From: Pseudomonas sessilinigenes
Lineage (GTDB): Bacteria; Pseudomonadota; Gammaproteobacteria; Pseudomonadales; Pseudomonadaceae
Reading direction: 5' to 3'
DNA: 64,000 bases
Assembly: GCF_003850565.1 (NCBI RefSeq)
Contig: NZ_CP027706.1
Location: forward strand, 4,216,001 to 4,280,000
The position numbers were made by a program, and so were the translations under genes. Positions 28,673 to 37,830 of this stretch are shown in pieces; the first letter of the stretch is position 1; each line of letters starts with the position of its first letter. The notes beneath the pieces were generated by a model. That model searched no databases. It was not told where the DNA came from and saw only the letters and a program-made list of their open reading frames with translations.

Positions 28673-30850
28673 TTACAGGCCGTTCTTGGCCTTGAACTCA
28701 CGGCGCCGACGGTGCAGGACCGGCTCGGTGTAGCCGTTGGGCTGCTTGGTGCCTTCGATCACCAGTTCCAGGGCAGCCTGGAAGGCGATGTTGCTGTCGA
28801 AGTTCGGGGCCAGTGGGCGGTACAGCGAGTCGCCGGCGTTCTGCCGGTCAACGACTGGAGCCATGCGCTTGAGGCTTTCGAGCACCTGCTCCTGGGTCAC
28901 CACGCCATGGCGCAGCCAGTTGGCGATGTGCTGGCTGGAGATCCGCAGGGTGGCGCGGTCTTCCATGAGGCCGACATCGTTGATGTCCGGCACCTTGGAA
29001 CAGCCCACGCCCTGGTCGATCCAGCGCACCACGTAACCAAGGATGCCCTGGGCGTTGTTGTCCAGTTCGTTCTTGATCTGCTCCGGCGTCCAGCTCGGGT
29101 TGACTGCCAGCGGGATGGTCAGGATGTCATCCACCGAAGCACGGGCGCGCTTGGCCAGTTCGGCCTGGCGGGCGAATACGTCGACCTTGTGGTAGTGCAG
29201 CACGTGCAGGGCGGCGGCAGTCGGCGACGGCACCCAGGCAGTATTGGCACCGGCCAGCGGGTGGGCGATTTTCTGTTCGAGCATCGCTGCCATCAGGTCG
29301 GGCATCGCCCACATGCCTTTACCGATTTGCGCACGACCTTGCAGGCCGGTGCTCAGACCGATATCGACGTTCCAGTTCTCGTAGGCGCCGATCCATTTCT
29401 CGGCCTTCATGTCGGCCTTGCGCACCATGGCGCCGGCTTCCATGGAGGTGTGGATCTCGTCGCCGGTGCGGTCGAGGAAGCCGGTGTTGATGAACACCAC
29501 GCGCTCGCTGGCCGCCTTGATGCAAGCCTTGAGGTTGACCGTGGTACGGCGCTCCTCGTCCATGATCCCGACTTTCAGGGTGTTGCGCGGCAGGTTCAGC
29601 ACCTCTTCGATGCGGCCGAACAGCTCGTTGGTGAACGCGGCTTCTTCAGGGCCGTGCATCTTCGGCTTGACGATGTACACCGAGCCGGTGCGGCTGTTCT
29701 TGCGCGAGGTGTTGCCGTTGAGGTTGTGGATCGCCGCGAGGCTGGTGACCAGGCCGTCGAGGATGCCTTCCGGCACTTCGTTGCCGTGCTGGTCGAGGAT
29801 CGCGTCGATGGTCATCAGGTGGCCGACGTTACGCACGAACAGCAGCGAGCGACCATGCAGCTTCACGGACTTGCCGTCGGCGCCGGTGTACTCGCGGTCG
29901 TCGTTCATGGTGCGGGTGAAGGTCTTGCCGCCCTTGGCCACTTCTTCGGCCAAGTCGCCTTTCATCAGGCCCAGCCAGTTGCGGTAGATCACTACCTTGT
30001 CGTCGGCATCGACCGCGGCGACTGAGTCTTCGCAGTCCATGATGGTGGTCAGGGCCGCTTCCATCAGCAGGTCCTTGACCCCGGCGGCGTCGGTCTGGCC
30101 GACGGGGCTTGCGGCGTCGATCTGGATCTCGAAGTGCAGGCCGTTGTGCTTGAGCAGGATCGCGGTCGGTGCCGCGGCATCGCCCTGGTAGCCGATCAGT
30201 TGGGCATCGTTGCGCAGGCCGATGTTGCTGCCGCCCTTGAGGCCTGCCACCAGCTTGCCGCCAACGATCTTGTAGCTCACCGAATCCACGTGGGAGCCAG
30301 CGGTCAAGGGGGCGGATTCATCGAGGAAGGCGCGGGCGAAGGCGATGACCTTGTCGCCGCGGACCTTGTTGTAGCCTTTGCCCTTTTGCGCCCCATCGGC
30401 TTCGCTGATGGCGTCGGTGCCGTACAGCGCGTCGTACAGCGAGCCCCAGCGGGCGTTGGAGGCGTTGAGGGCGAAGCGGGCGTTCATCACCGGCACTACC
30501 AGCTGCGGGCCGGCCATGCGGGCGATCTCTTCATCGACGTTTTGGGTCGTCGCCTGGAAATCCGCTGCTTCTGGCAGCAGGTAACCGATGTCTTGCAAGA
30601 AGGCTTTGTAAGCCACGGCGTCATGCGCCTGGCCGGCACGAGACTGGTGCCAGGCATCGATCCGGGCCTGGAAGTCGTCGCGCTTGGCGAGTAGGGCTTT
30701 GTTCTTCGGGGCCAGGTCGTGGATGACCTTGTCGGCACCGGCCCAGAACGCGTCGGCGGTGAGGCCGGTACCGGGAATGGCTTCGTTGTTCACGAAGTCG
30801 AACAGGACTCTGGCGACCTGCAGGCCACCGACTTGAACGTGTTCAGTCAT
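28673..30850 (-). CDS. glcB: Malate synthase G
   Basis: Condenses glyoxylate with acetyl-CoA to malate, the second step of the glyoxylate shunt and of glycolate use; cytoplasmic and Mg-dependent. The protein has 725 residues, the usual length for form G. Visible signatures are [17 protein letters not shown] (about 265-281), [18 protein letters not shown] (about 425-442), [20 protein letters not shown] and the C-terminal catalytic Asp region [16 protein letters not shown]. The ATG at 30850 has GAGG ahead; a slightly longer start is less likely. It stands alone, in the same relative position as in P. aeruginosa. Confidence 0.96.
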   Translation of the reverse strand: MTEHVQVGGLQVARVLFDFVNNEAIPGTGLTADAFWAGADKVIHDLAPKNKALLAKRDDFQARIDAWHQSRAGQAHDAVAYKAFLQDIGYLLPEAADFQATTQNVDEEIARMAGPQLVVPVMNARFALNASNARWGSLYDALYGTDAISEADGAQKGKGYNKVRGDKVIAFARAFLDESAPLTAGSHVDSVSYKIVGGKLVAGLKGGSNIGLRNDAQLIGYQGDAAAPTAILLKHNGLHFEIQIDAASPVGQTDAAGVKDLLMEAALTTIMDCEDSVAAVDADDKVVIYRNWLGLMKGDLAEEVAKGGKTFTRTMNDDREYTGADGKSVKLHGRSLLFVRNVGHLMTIDAILDQHGNEVPEGILDGLVTSLAAIHNLNGNTSRKNSRTGSVYIVKPKMHGPEEAAFTNELFGRIEEVLNLPRNTLKVGIMDEERRTTVNLKACIKAASERVVFINTGFLDRTGDEIHTSMEAGAMVRKADMKAEKWIGAYENWNVDIGLSTGLQGRAQIGKGMWAMPDLMAAMLEQKIAHPLAGANTAWVPSPTAAALHVLHYHKVDVFARQAELAKRARASVDDILTIPLAVNPSWTPEQIKNELDNNAQGILGYVVRWIDQGVGCSKVPDINDVGLMEDRATLRISSQHIANWLRHGVVTQEQVLESLKRMAPVVDRQNAGDSLYRPLAPNFDSNIAFQAALELVIEGTKQPNGYTEPVLHRRRREFKAKNGL

Positions 30851-31044
30851 TGCTTGCCTCACTCTGCTCAGCTATTTCGCTTTTCAGCTCTTCAAATTAA
30901 CAATGAAGCCGGCGGCCATTTAAAGCACAACCCTGATCACCAGTACATGCCATCGCTGGCGGCTGGGTGCTTCCAATCAACGGCGGAGCCTTGCTGACGG
31001 GGATTGCGGGGGTTGTGATCAAGCCTTGGCAGACATCGTTCCAA

Positions 31045-31080
31045 CATTATGTAGTGCGCGCTGCGGCATACTACATGATG
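31045..31080. promoter_or_regulatory. Imperfect palindrome between glcB and gcvR
   Basis: CATTATGTAGT and ACTACATGATG form 11-base arms with 10 of 11 complementary positions around a 14-base GC-rich spacer. The site lies about 200 bases upstream of glcB and 240 upstream of gcvR. The symmetry suggests a dimeric regulator site or a hairpin; I do not recognise the consensus. Confidence 0.45.
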
Positions 31081-31190
31081 AATTGCGGTTGTGAAAATTA
31101 GACTAAATACGTCGTTTCGCGACTCAATAATGCAGTGCGGTCACGCTGGGAAGCTTGGTGTTCGCAAAAAGCCGATGGATTGTTCCATAT

Positions 31191-31221
31191 AAATACAAAA
31201 AGTTGTACACGATTTGTATTT
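31191..31221. promoter_or_regulatory. Perfect 9-bp inverted repeat upstream of gcvR
   Basis: AAATACAAA (31191-31199) and TTTGTATTT (31213-31221) flank a 13-base spacer that itself contains TGTACA. It is about 100 bases upstream of gcvR in an otherwise GC-rich region, so an operator or promoter element is likely. The interval 30851-31322 has no gene that I can support. Confidence 0.5.
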
Positions 31222-31285
31222 TTGGGCTACCGGCCCATTTGCCTGGCCTCGACCAGGGGCACCGGGCGCTGCTGGCGAGGCTGCC

Positions 31286-31291
31286 TATAAT
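31286..31291 (+). promoter_or_regulatory. Probable -10 element of gcvR
   Basis: A perfect TATAAT 31 bases before the gcvR start codon. No good -35 is visible at 16-18 bases, so the promoter would need an activator or other contacts; part of the palindrome upstream lies in a suitable place. Confidence 0.45.
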
Positions 31292-31322
31292 TGCTCTTCC
31301 ACCCGTAAAAGAGGGCTGTGCC

Positions 31323-31841
31323 ATGGACCATCTCGTTCTCACGGTATTCGCTGCGGACAAGGCCGGGCAGGTCGAACGCATTGCCCAGTGCATCGCCGCC
31401 CACGGTGGCAACTGGCTGGAAAGCCGCCTGTCGCGCATGGCCGGGCAGTTCGCCGGCATTCTCCGGGTGGCGGTGCCGGCCGAAGCCTACGATGAGCTGG
31501 TGGACGCCTTGCAGGGGCTTTCGGCCCAGGGCATCCGCGTGTTGATCGCGCAAAGCGGCATCGAGCAATCTTGCACCTGGAAACCCATTGCCATGGAACT
31601 GGTGGGTAACGACCGACCGGGGATTGTCCGGGACATCACCCGCTTGCTGGCGGAGCAGGGGGTCAATCTGGAGCGGCTGGTGACGGAAGTGCGGCCGGCG
31701 CCCATGAGCAGCGAGCCGCTGTTCCATGCCGAGGCCATCCTGGCAGTGCCCCTGACCCTGTCCCTTGAGGTCTTGCAGGCACGCCTGGAAACCCTGGCGG
31801 ACGACCTGATGGTGGAGTTGGTGCTACGCAGCGAAGGCTGA
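31323..31841 (+). CDS. gcvR: GcvR-type ACT domain regulator
   Basis: Protein of 172 residues made of two ACT domains (about 3-80 and 90-170), with DHLVLTVFAADKAGQVERIAQCIAAHGGNWLE at the start and ELVGNDRPGIVRDITRLLAEQGVNLERL in the second. This is the layout of GcvR, which in E. coli antagonises GcvA at the glycine cleavage operon. No gcv gene is nearby. GAGGG precedes the ATG at 31323. An alternative is another regulatory double-ACT protein with a different partner. Confidence 0.82.
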   Translation: MDHLVLTVFAADKAGQVERIAQCIAAHGGNWLESRLSRMAGQFAGILRVAVPAEAYDELVDALQGLSAQGIRVLIAQSGIEQSCTWKPIAMELVGNDRPGIVRDITRLLAEQGVNLERLVTEVRPAPMSSEPLFHAEAILAVPLTLSLEVLQARLETLADDLMVELVLRSEG

Positions 31842-31882
31842 GGGCCGTTGGATGGGTTATCCCAGTAAAGCGTGCATGCGCC

Positions 31883-32003
31883 TGTGGATAACCTGTAGAG
31901 ACCCGTCGCTGGCCCAGGGATGTCGCGGCTTCCCGTGAATTGATCAAAAAACCGGCAATTTCAAGGGCTTGTGCACAAACGGCGGGGACCAGCCTGTGGA
32001 TAA
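31883..32003. other. Two perfect DnaA boxes in the gcvR-rarD gap
   Basis: TGTGGATAA, the complement of the DnaA box TTATCCACA, occurs at 31883-31891 and 31995-32003 in the same orientation, 112 bases apart, with a short AT-richer stretch between. The gap 31842-32066 has no coding sequence. The boxes could titrate DnaA or regulate rarD; neither use is shown. No origin-type gene cluster is nearby. Confidence 0.4.
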
Positions 32004-32066
32004 GCTTGGGAAGAACCGCCGCAGGCCACAGGGGACGTGGCCTGCAGATGATTGATTGTTTATTGA

Positions 32067-32954
32067 TCAGTTACGTCCGCGCAGGCTCAGCCAGGCATCC
32101 ACGCTGTACACCGCCAGGCCCGCCCAGATGAACATGAAAGCCACCAGGGTGCTGGAAGAGAGTTGCTCACCGAACAGCAGCACGGCCTGGAGCAGCACCA
32201 GGGTCGGGGCCAGGTATTGCAGGAACCCCAGGGTGGTGTAGGGCAGGTCCCGGGCGGCGGCGTTGAAGCACACCAGCGGGATCAGCGTCACCGGGCCGGC
32301 CGCCACCAGCCACCAGGCTTCTGAGCTGGTCCAGAAGGCCGCATGGGCGCTGCTGGCGTCCGGGTGCAACAGCAACCAGGCCATTGCGATGGGCACCAGC
32401 ATCCAGGTTTCCACCACCAGTCCCGGCAAGGCCTTCACTGGAGCCTGCTTGCGGATCAGGCCATAGAAACCGAAGCTCAGCGCCAGGGCCAGCGAGACCC
32501 AGGGCAGGCTACCCAACTGCCAGACCTGCTGGGCCACCCCGACCGCCGCCAGCAGCACCGCCAGCCACTGCAGGCGGCGCAGGCGCTCGCCGAGGATCAG
32601 CATGCCCATCAGTACGTTGATCAGCGGGTTGATGTAGTAGCCCAGGCTGGCCTCGACCATGCGCCCGTTGTTTACCGACCAGACATAGGTCAGCCAGTTG
32701 GCGGCGATCAGGGTGCCGCTCAGGGCCAGGATCGCCAGGCGCCGTGGGTTGTCCCGCAGTTCCCGCCACCAGCCGGGGTGCTTCCAGACCACCAGCAGCA
32801 GGCCGCCGAACAGCGCTGACCAGAGCACCCGGTGGACGATGATTTCCACGGCGGGCACGCTGGCGATGGCTTTGAAATAGAGCGGAAACAGACCCCAGAT
32901 GATGTAGGCGGTCAGGCCCAGGATGTACCCGCGGCGCGGGTTGGCGGCTTGCAT
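32067..32954 (-). CDS. rarD: RarD/EamA family transporter
   Basis: Polytopic inner-membrane protein of 295 residues with ten hydrophobic segments in two EamA repeats. The start RRGYILGLTAYIIWGLFPLYFKAI and the SVNNGRMVEASLGYYINPLINVLMG segment (about 95-119) are typical of RarD, annotated as chloramphenicol-sensitive protein. Relatives export metabolites or small molecules; the substrate here is unknown. The ATG at 32954 has AAGGA ahead, and an upstream TTG is rejected. It is transcribed alone. Confidence 0.92.
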   Translation of the reverse strand: MQAANPRRGYILGLTAYIIWGLFPLYFKAIASVPAVEIIVHRVLWSALFGGLLLVVWKHPGWWRELRDNPRRLAILALSGTLIAANWLTYVWSVNNGRMVEASLGYYINPLINVLMGMLILGERLRRLQWLAVLLAAVGVAQQVWQLGSLPWVSLALALSFGFYGLIRKQAPVKALPGLVVETWMLVPIAMAWLLLHPDASSAHAAFWTSSEAWWLVAAGPVTLIPLVCFNAAARDLPYTTLGFLQYLAPTLVLLQAVLLFGEQLSSSTLVAFMFIWAGLAVYSVDAWLSLRGRN

Positions 32955-33058
32955 GGAGAATCCTTGCTTAGGCAACTATCAAAGGCGCGATTGTAAGGAT
33001 AATTGTCTATACCTGTCCTGGCTTTTCCGTGCATGGCCTGCCGTTCCCGTCCGGGGCT

Positions 33059-34033
33059 TCAGAACAGCCGCAGGGGTTCTTCGTCGAGCGCCGCCAATTG
33101 TTCGCGCAGGGCCAGTACCTGGTCGCCCCAATAACGTTCGCTACCGAACCAGGAGAAGCTGCGGGGGAACGCCGGGTCATCCCAGCGCCGGGCCAGCCAG
33201 GCGCTGTAGTGCATCAGGCGCAGGGCCCGCAGCGGCTCGATCAGTGCCAGTTCGCGAGGGTTGAAATCGTGAAACTCGCTGTAGCCGTCCATCAACTCGG
33301 ACAACTGGCCGAGGCGTTCCTGGCGGTCCCCCGCGAGCATCATCCACAGGTCCTGCACCGCAGGGCCCATGCGACAGTCGTCGAGGTCGACGATATGGAA
33401 CACCTCGTCGCGGCACATCATGTTGCCCGGGTGGCAGTCGCCATGCAGGCGGATGTTCTGGTGCGTAGTGGACTGATAGAGGGCTTCCACGCGCTTGAGC
33501 AGGTCGCGGGCGACGGACTCATAGGCCGGCAACAGGCTCTTGGGAATGAAGTTGCCTTGCAGCAGAGTCGCCAGGGAGTCGTGGCCGAAGTTCTGTACGC
33601 CCAAGGCCTCGCGGTGGCTGAACGGGCGGCTGGCACCGACGGCGTGCAGGCGGCCCAGCAGTTGCCCGAGGCGATAGAGCTGGTCGAGGTTGCCCGGTTC
33701 CGGGGCGCGGCCACCACGCCTTGGGAACAGGGCGAAACGAAATCCCGCATGCTCGAACAGGCTGCGCCCTTCATGGACGATCGGCGCCACCACCGGCACC
33801 TCGCACTCAGCCAGTTCGAAGGTGAAGCTGTGTTCTTCGAGGATGGCCTCGTCGTTCCAGCGCTGGGGGCGGTAGAACTTGGCCACCAGCGGCTCGCCCT
33901 GGTCGATGCCGACCTGGTAGACGCGGTTCTCGTAGCTGTTGAGGGCCAGGACCCGGGCATCACTGAGAAAGCCGATGCTTTCCACGGCGTCCAGGACCAG
34001 GTCGGGGGTGAGGGTATCAAACGGGTGCGACAT
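33059..34033 (-). CDS. srkA: Stress response kinase A (YihE/SrkA-like)
   Basis: Aminoglycoside-phosphotransferase-fold Ser/Thr kinase of 324 residues. Key motifs are LNSYENRVYQVG near the start (nucleotide loop), VAKFYRP (catalytic Lys), the Brenner motif LHGDCHPGNMM (about 200-210) and IVDLDDCRMGP (Mg-binding Asp). SrkA in E. coli counters MazEF-type stress death. AGGAG precedes the ATG at 34033. It lies between rarD and the PhoX gene on the same strand, each with its own spacing, so probably monocistronic. Confidence 0.92.
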   Translation of the reverse strand: MSHPFDTLTPDLVLDAVESIGFLSDARVLALNSYENRVYQVGIDQGEPLVAKFYRPQRWNDEAILEEHSFTFELAECEVPVVAPIVHEGRSLFEHAGFRFALFPRRGGRAPEPGNLDQLYRLGQLLGRLHAVGASRPFSHREALGVQNFGHDSLATLLQGNFIPKSLLPAYESVARDLLKRVEALYQSTTHQNIRLHGDCHPGNMMCRDEVFHIVDLDDCRMGPAVQDLWMMLAGDRQERLGQLSELMDGYSEFHDFNPRELALIEPLRALRLMHYSAWLARRWDDPAFPRSFSWFGSERYWGDQVLALREQLAALDEEPLRLF

Positions 34034-34160
34034 GCTTACTCCTGCGCGCAGCAGGCTGCCGCGTCCGGCCCAGCATGGTAACGCAGACGGGCAGGCCGGT
34101 GGAGGGCGCTATGGCGCCTGCCTCGGCCAGAGGCAGGCGCCGGCTCGGCACGCGCTTGGA

Positions 34161-36062
34161 TCAAGCGCCGATGATGCCGCCATCTTCCCGGGTAATGGCC
34201 ATCACCGAGGACCGCGGCTTGCCGTTGGGCAAGTGCTCAGGGAAGGTCGAACCGCCGTTTTCCCCCGGGTGCTGGATGCCCACGAACAGGGTCTTGTGGT
34301 CCGGGGCGAAGGCGATCCCGGTGACTTCGCAGCCCACCGGTCCGACCATGAAACGGCGGATCTCGCCGCTGTCGGGATCGGCGCAGAGCATCTGGTTGTT
34401 GCCCATGCCGGCGAAGTCGCCGCTGTTGCTGTAGTCGCCGTCGGTGAGGATCCACAGGCGCCCGGCCTTGTCGAAACCCAGGCCATCGGGGCTGTTGAAC
34501 ATGTTCTGCGGGGTGATGTTGGAGGAGCCGCCCTTGGGCTTGCCGGCGTGCACGCCAGGGTTGCCGGCGACCACGAACAGGTCCCAGGAGAAGTTCAGCG
34601 AGCCATGGTCGTCGCCACCGGTGCGCCAGCGCAGGATCTGCCCATAGACGTTTTTCTCCCGCGGGTTGGGGCCGCCCACCGGCATGCCGTCTTCACCGCG
34701 CTTGGAGTTGTTGGTCAGGGTGCAATACACCTGGCCATCCTTGGGGCTGACCACGATCCACTCGGGACGGTCCATGCGTGTGGCCTGGACCACGCTGGCG
34801 GCCAGGCGAGCCTGGATCAGCACCTGGGCCTGGTCGGCGAAACCGCTGCTGGCGTCGATGCCGTTCTTGCCATGGGTCAGCTCGATCCACTGGCCCTGGC
34901 CCTTGGGGTGGTCCGGGTTGCCATCGCCTGCATCGAAACGCGCCACATACAGCGTGCCGTGGTCCAGCAGGTCGCGGTTGGCCTTGGGATGACGGTGGTT
35001 GATGCGGTCGCGGCTGATGAATTTGTAGATGAACTCACCGCGTTCGTCGTCGCCCATGTAGACCACGGCGCGGCCATCGCGGGTTTGCGCCAGGGCGGCG
35101 TTCTCATGCTTGAAGCGGCCCAGGGCGGTGCGCTTGATCGGGGTCGATTGCGGATCGAAAGGGTCGATCTCCACCACCCAGCCGTGGCGGTTGAGCTCGT
35201 TGGGGTTCTTGGCCAGGTCGAAGCGCGGATCGTGCAGGTGCCAGTTGATGTCGCGGCTGGCCACCGAGGCGCCATAGCGCTTCTGGGCGGCGTCGAACTT
35301 GTGCTCGGCGTTGCTGCTGCCGAAGCAGTCGGTGAAGTTCTCTTCGCAGGTCAGGTAGGTGCCCCACGGGGTCTTGCCATTGGCGCAGTTCTGGAAGGTG
35401 CCGAGGACTTTCTTGCCCTTGGGGTCGGCGCTGGTCTTGAGCAGCGCGTGGCCGGCGGCGGGGCCGCTGAGGCGGATCGGCGTGTTGCCGTGGATACGCC
35501 GGTTGTAGCGCGAGCCCTGGACGAACTGCCACTGGCCGTTCTTGCGTTGCACCTCGATCACTGAAACGCCTTCGCTGGCCTGGGCCTTGCGTGCGTCCTC
35601 GGCCGACTGTGGCAGGCCGCCGTGGGGGAAGAGGTAGCGGTAGTTGGTGTATTCGTTGTTGATCGCCATCAGGGCCCGGTTGCGGTCATCCGGGAAGGCG
35701 AACAGGCTCATGCCGTCGTTGTTGTCGCCAAATTGCACTTCTTGGGCCTGGGCGGTGCCATTGCCACTCGGGTCGAAGGCCGGGCCGTTCTTGTGCAACG
35801 GCTGGCCCCAGCTGATCAGCACCGAGGACTTGTAGCCCGGCGGCAGGGTGATGGTGTCGCTGGTGGCACTGGGGATGCTGGCAAAACCCAGCAGTTGGCC
35901 GTTGCCGGCGCTGACACCGGCAGCCAGGGCGCTGCGGCTCAGCAGGCTGCCGCCCAGGAACAGGGCTGCGCCGCACAGGGCGCCGGCACCGATGAAGCCC
36001 CGGCGGCTGAGGCCGACGATCTGTTCCAGGTCGGTGGGTTGGTCTTCTTCTAACAGGCTCAT
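34161..36062 (-). CDS. PhoX-family (DUF839) protein with Tat signal
   Basis: Exported protein of 633 residues. A twin-arginine signal lies at residues 18-50 (SRRGFIGAGALCGAALFLGGSLL), so export is in the folded state with cofactor. The rest matches the DUF839/PhoX beta-propeller: WGTYLTCEENFTDCFG, NRHGWVVEIDPFDPQS, YMGDDERGEFIYKFIS and a C-terminal FDKAGRLWILTDGDYSN segment. PhoX enzymes are Ca/Fe-dependent periplasmic alkaline phosphatases; phosphatase activity for this branch is inferred. The ATG at 36062 follows GGGAG; a longer start lacks support and would precede the Tat signal. Confidence 0.9.
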   Translation of the reverse strand: MSLLEEDQPTDLEQIVGLSRRGFIGAGALCGAALFLGGSLLSRSALAAGVSAGNGQLLGFASIPSATSDTITLPPGYKSSVLISWGQPLHKNGPAFDPSGNGTAQAQEVQFGDNNDGMSLFAFPDDRNRALMAINNEYTNYRYLFPHGGLPQSAEDARKAQASEGVSVIEVQRKNGQWQFVQGSRYNRRIHGNTPIRLSGPAAGHALLKTSADPKGKKVLGTFQNCANGKTPWGTYLTCEENFTDCFGSSNAEHKFDAAQKRYGASVASRDINWHLHDPRFDLAKNPNELNRHGWVVEIDPFDPQSTPIKRTALGRFKHENAALAQTRDGRAVVYMGDDERGEFIYKFISRDRINHRHPKANRDLLDHGTLYVARFDAGDGNPDHPKGQGQWIELTHGKNGIDASSGFADQAQVLIQARLAASVVQATRMDRPEWIVVSPKDGQVYCTLTNNSKRGEDGMPVGGPNPREKNVYGQILRWRTGGDDHGSLNFSWDLFVVAGNPGVHAGKPKGGSSNITPQNMFNSPDGLGFDKAGRLWILTDGDYSNSGDFAGMGNNQMLCADPDSGEIRRFMVGPVGCEVTGIAFAPDHKTLFVGIQHPGENGGSTFPEHLPNGKPRSSVMAITREDGGIIGA

Positions 36063-36168
36063 ATCAGGCTCCCTGCGGGTTTTTGCAGCCACCTTAATGA
36101 GCACCGATGACGAATTTGTTGCAGGCCCAAGACCTTGAAAAGGGGCGTCCGGGAGCTTGGGGCCAGGG

Positions 36169-36933
36169 TCAGAGCGGAGTTCCCAGGAGCACATGGGAGG
36201 GGGAGAACTGCACCTGGACCGGCCGGTCTTGCGCCAGCCCCAGGGTTTTCAACAGCAGCGGCTCGGCCAGGGCACAGAGAACCTGGCCATTGGGCAGGGC
36301 GATCCGGACTTCGCAAGGGCCGTCCTCGGCATCGAGAATTCGCTCGATGGTGCCTGTGAGGCAATTGTGTCCAGTTGTTACCGGGGCCCCGACGGCCTGC
36401 ACGTCCAGCCATCCCGCCTTGATCAGGGCCACGACCTCGGTGCCGGGGGCCAGTTCCAGGCGCTGGGTGCTGTCGTGGGTGATCTGCGCCTTGAGCTGGA
36501 CCCCGTCGGGCAGTTCCAGGCTGAGCAGGTCGTTGCAACCCTGCGGGACAATTTCATGGACCTTGCCGTGCAACTGGTTGCGCGCACTGGTGCGTAGCAT
36601 CAAGCGCCCCAGCAGGTCGAAATCGCTGGCGTCTTCAGCCGCTTCCAATACCTGGGCCTGCAGCACCTGCAGGCGCTGATAGAGGCGCAAGACCCGTTCA
36701 CCTTCGGCGGACAGCCTGGCGCCGCCACCGCCCTTGCCGCCAACGCTGCGCTCCACCAGCGGGTTCTGGGCCAGGTTGTTGAGCTCGTCGATGGCGTCCC
36801 AGGCCGCCTTGTAGCTCAGGCCGGCACTTTTCGCTGCACGGGTGATGGAGCCCTGCTCGGCGATGTGCTGCAACAGCGCGATGCGCTGCGGGCGACGGGC
36901 GATGTGTTGGGTCAACAGGGTGGGCAGGGACAT
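36169..36933 (-). CDS. modE: ModE-family molybdate-responsive regulator
   Basis: Regulator of 254 residues: N-terminal winged helix-turn-helix (about 18-85, QHIAEQGSITRAAKSAGLSYKAAWDAIDELNN) with the glycine-rich SVGGKGGGGARLS turn typical of ModE, followed by two TOBE (Mop) domains (about 125-188 and 195-254) that bind molybdate. It would repress or tune molybdate uptake and molybdoenzyme genes, none of which is adjacent here. The ATG at 36933 has a weak Shine-Dalgarno; earlier in-frame starts exist but add unconserved residues. Confidence 0.9.
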   Translation of the reverse strand: MSLPTLLTQHIARRPQRIALLQHIAEQGSITRAAKSAGLSYKAAWDAIDELNNLAQNPLVERSVGGKGGGGARLSAEGERVLRLYQRLQVLQAQVLEAAEDASDFDLLGRLMLRTSARNQLHGKVHEIVPQGCNDLLSLELPDGVQLKAQITHDSTQRLELAPGTEVVALIKAGWLDVQAVGAPVTTGHNCLTGTIERILDAEDGPCEVRIALPNGQVLCALAEPLLLKTLGLAQDRPVQVQFSPSHVLLGTPL

Positions 36934-36997
36934 GGCTGGGACGCTTCGGGCACGGAAGATGGACTGGGAGTTTGCGGCTTGAGCGACGAGAGTCAAG

Positions 36998-37738
36998 TCA
37001 GTCCGGGGCCTTGGGCCTGGGAGTACGGGCCAGGCAATAGACGTCCACCTGGCGGGCTCCGGCTGCCAGTAGCAGGCGAGCCAGGGCCTGGGCGGTGGCG
37101 CCGGTGGTCAGGACGTCGTCCACCAGCGCCAGGTGCCGGCCCCTGACCTGGGCATCGCTTGCCAGGGTGAACGCCCGGCGCAAGTTACCCTGGCGAGCCC
37201 GTGCCCCCAGGCCTTGTTGTGCAGGCGTGTCCTGGGTGCGCCGGACCCACTGTGGCTCGACCGGTAGTTGCAGTTGCCGACCCAACCAGTGGGCCAGCAT
37301 GCCGGCCTGGTTGAAACCGCGCTGGCGCAGGCGGCGCCGGGACAGTGGCACCGGCACCAGGCAGTCCGGCCGGGGTAACCCCTCGTCGAAACGATAATGC
37401 AGGAACTGCCCGAGAAGCTCGGCCATCAGGCGGCCAAAAGGCCACTTTTCATGGTGTTTGAAGCGGCTGACCAGGCTGTCTATCGGGAAGTCGTAGCGCC
37501 AAGGGGCGATGACCTTGGTGAACGCCGGAGGTCGTTGCAGGCATTGGCCGCAGGTCGATCCCGCGACCGGCAACGGCAGGGCGCAGACCGGGCACTGGGC
37601 CCCGAGCCAGGGCAGGTCGTGCAAGCAGGGCGTGCACAGGGCCATGGCTGAATCGCTGGGTTCGTCGCAGAGCAAACAGGGTTGTTTGTTTTTTAGCCAG
37701 ATGTAAACCGGTATTTTTCTTTCTGGTTGACAGTGCAT
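36998..37738 (-). CDS. comF: ComF family phosphoribosyltransferase-like protein
   Basis: Protein of 246 residues. The N-terminal zinc-binding part has four Cys pairs (21/24, 35/38, 49/52, 63/66), and a type I PRTase domain from about 110 carries the PRPP loop LVDDVLTTGAT (about 200-210). ComF/GntX proteins act in DNA uptake or DNA metabolism; the exact reaction is unknown. AAGGA sits seven bases before the ATG at 37738. The first codons overlap the BirA operator and the -35 of the divergent bioB promoter, so biotin control and comF expression may interfere. Confidence 0.9.
   Translation of the reverse strand: MHCQPERKIPVYIWLKNKQPCLLCDEPSDSAMALCTPCLHDLPWLGAQCPVCALPLPVAGSTCGQCLQRPPAFTKVIAPWRYDFPIDSLVSRFKHHEKWPFGRLMAELLGQFLHYRFDEGLPRPDCLVPVPLSRRRLRQRGFNQAGMLAHWLGRQLQLPVEPQWVRRTQDTPAQQGLGARARQGNLRRAFTLASDAQVRGRHLALVDDVLTTGATAQALARLLLAAGARQVDVYCLARTPRPKAPD
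37701..37733. promoter_or_regulatory. BirA (biotin repressor) operator
   Basis: ATGTAAACC (37701-37709), a 15-base spacer and GGTTGACAG (37725-37733) match the bacterial BirA operator TTGTAAACC-N15-GGTTTACAA at most positions with exact spacing. The right arm overlaps the -35 of the bioB promoter, so biotin-bound BirA would block bio transcription. The site lies inside the first codons of comF. Confidence 0.82.
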
Positions 37739-37755
37739 GGCGGCTTCCTTAAATA
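37727..37755 (+). promoter_or_regulatory. bioB promoter
   Basis: TTGACA (37727-37732), a 17-base spacer and TAAATA (37750-37755) form a good sigma-70 promoter reading towards bioB, 76 bases from its start codon. Overlap with the BirA operator explains its likely biotin repression. Confidence 0.75.
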
Positions 37756-37830
37756 TGCCGAACATCCGTGTTGCGGCTGTGGACTTTCCCTGTCCCGCAC
37801 CGCCTGCCAAGCATAATCAAGGAACCGCCC

